Assembly: GCA_049840435.1 (NCBI GenBank)
Contig: JASGKY010000045.1
Span: 1-64,000 of the forward strand
Length of the DNA: 64,000 bases
Direction of reading: 5' to 3'
Origin: JADLHS01 sp049840435
GTDB lineage: Bacteria > Verrucomicrobiota > Verrucomicrobiia > Limisphaerales > JADLHS01
Position 1 is the first letter of the stretch. Every line of letters starts with the position of its first letter. Both the position numbers and the translations under genes were made by a program. This document shows positions 63,781-64,000 of the stretch, piece after piece. The notes below the pieces were generated by a model, which was given only the letters and a program-made list of their open reading frames with translations, made no database searches and was not told the DNA's origin.

Positions 63781-64000
63781 CTTTCAGCACGCTTATCCGT
63801 CGCAGTCTGCGTTTTCACTGGCGCTCGCACTTGGGCGTGGTGCTCGGCGCCGCTATTGGCAGCGCGGCACTCATTGGTGCGTTAGTGGTGGGAGATTCGG
63901 TGCGGGGGAGTTTGCGCGAGCGAGCCCTTCAACGGCTGGGCGGGGTGAGTTTGGCCATGAGCACGGGCGACCGGTTTTTCACCGAACAACTCTACCAACG
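63777..64000 (+). CDS. FtsX/MacB-type ABC permease (3' partial)
   Basis: Only the first 74 residues are inside the window. It begins MTFSTLIRRSLRFHWRSH, then a hydrophobic helix (LGVVLGAAIGSAALIGALVV) and a periplasmic start (GDSVRGSLRERAL), the usual beginning of FtsX-like permeases of the LolC/E or MacB type. Its ATG overlaps the stop of the ATPase, so they are one transporter. Confidence 0.82.
   Translation, partial: MTFSTLIRRSLRFHWRSHLGVVLGAAIGSAALIGALVVGDSVRGSLRERALQRLGGVSLAMSTGDRFFTEQLYQ

Noticed and set aside
1..64000. CRISPR array
   Set aside because: No series of regularly spaced direct repeats was seen; the repeats present are a tandem duplication, a tRNA copy and a REP-like cluster.

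Overview
The window looks like a chromosomal piece of a Verrucomicrobiota bacterium, most likely of the Pedosphaerales/Limisphaerales type. The clues are a DUF1501 gene followed directly by a cytochrome/DUF1549/DUF1553 gene (typical of the Planctomycetes-Verrucomicrobia group), secreted enzymes with Ig-like domains and a shared C-terminal STN-L-x-x-W domain, tandem amidohydrolases, and mostly GC-rich housekeeping genes of Gram-negative type. This assignment is inferred from gene content only; there is no rRNA in the window.

Layout. 1-9.6 kb: an amidohydrolase pair, a secreted GH25 muramidase, a CoA-binding protein, a RodZ-like protein, pgsA and rimO. 9.7-11.5 kb: tRNA-Val(CAC) with a 1.7-kb AT-rich insertion bounded by a 52-bp direct repeat of the tRNA 3' end, carrying a degenerate ImmA/IrrE-type protein. 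11.5-25 kb: a trypsin-like secreted protein, mtnA, an ENPP-type phosphodiesterase, tyrS, hisD, a membrane protein, uvrC, a VanX-like dipeptidase and trpB. 25-36 kb: an accessory zinc-ribbon protein, a FemAB-like protein, a sorbosone dehydrogenase, the deoC-aldehyde dehydrogenase pair, a one-chain DUF5131-TcmP fusion and a GH18-like secreted protein. 36-38.2 kb: an envelope/osmotic stress cluster (two GlsB/YeaQ proteins around DUF3185 and MscS). 38-50 kb: an astacin protease, DUF1501/PSD1, malic enzyme divergent from NfnAB, parC and ybjQ. 50-57.5 kb: a lipid-transport block with an HpnN-like RND protein, an unknown secreted WPLF-repeat protein and MlaEFD. 57.5-64 kb: a Spy-like protein, two cyclophilins, a NUDIX hydrolase, a DegT aminotransferase, a putative outer-membrane barrel and the start of a LolD-type ABC exporter.

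How genes work together. HpnN-like, the WPLF protein and MlaEFD lie on one strand with short or overlapping junctions and probably form one hydrophobic-lipid transport system. DeoC and the aldehyde dehydrogenase are translationally coupled and would turn deoxyribose 5-phosphate into glyceraldehyde 3-phosphate and acetate. Malic enzyme and NfnAB face away from each other and together could feed the NAD(P)H pool.

Sequence quality. At least fourteen single-base-type frameshifts interrupt otherwise well-conserved genes (rimO, mtnA, the ENPP gene, tyrS, hisD three times, the 18.5-kb membrane gene, the sorbosone dehydrogenase, mscS, the WPLF gene, mlaD twice, the 62-kb barrel), many of them in short homopolymers. 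Because tyrS is normally essential, most of these are probably assembly errors rather than real pseudogenes. Such genes are given here as one CDS covering all parts. Best candidates for undescribed biology: the DUF5131-TcmP fusion, the WPLF-repeat protein in the Mla block, and the small tRNA-Val element.
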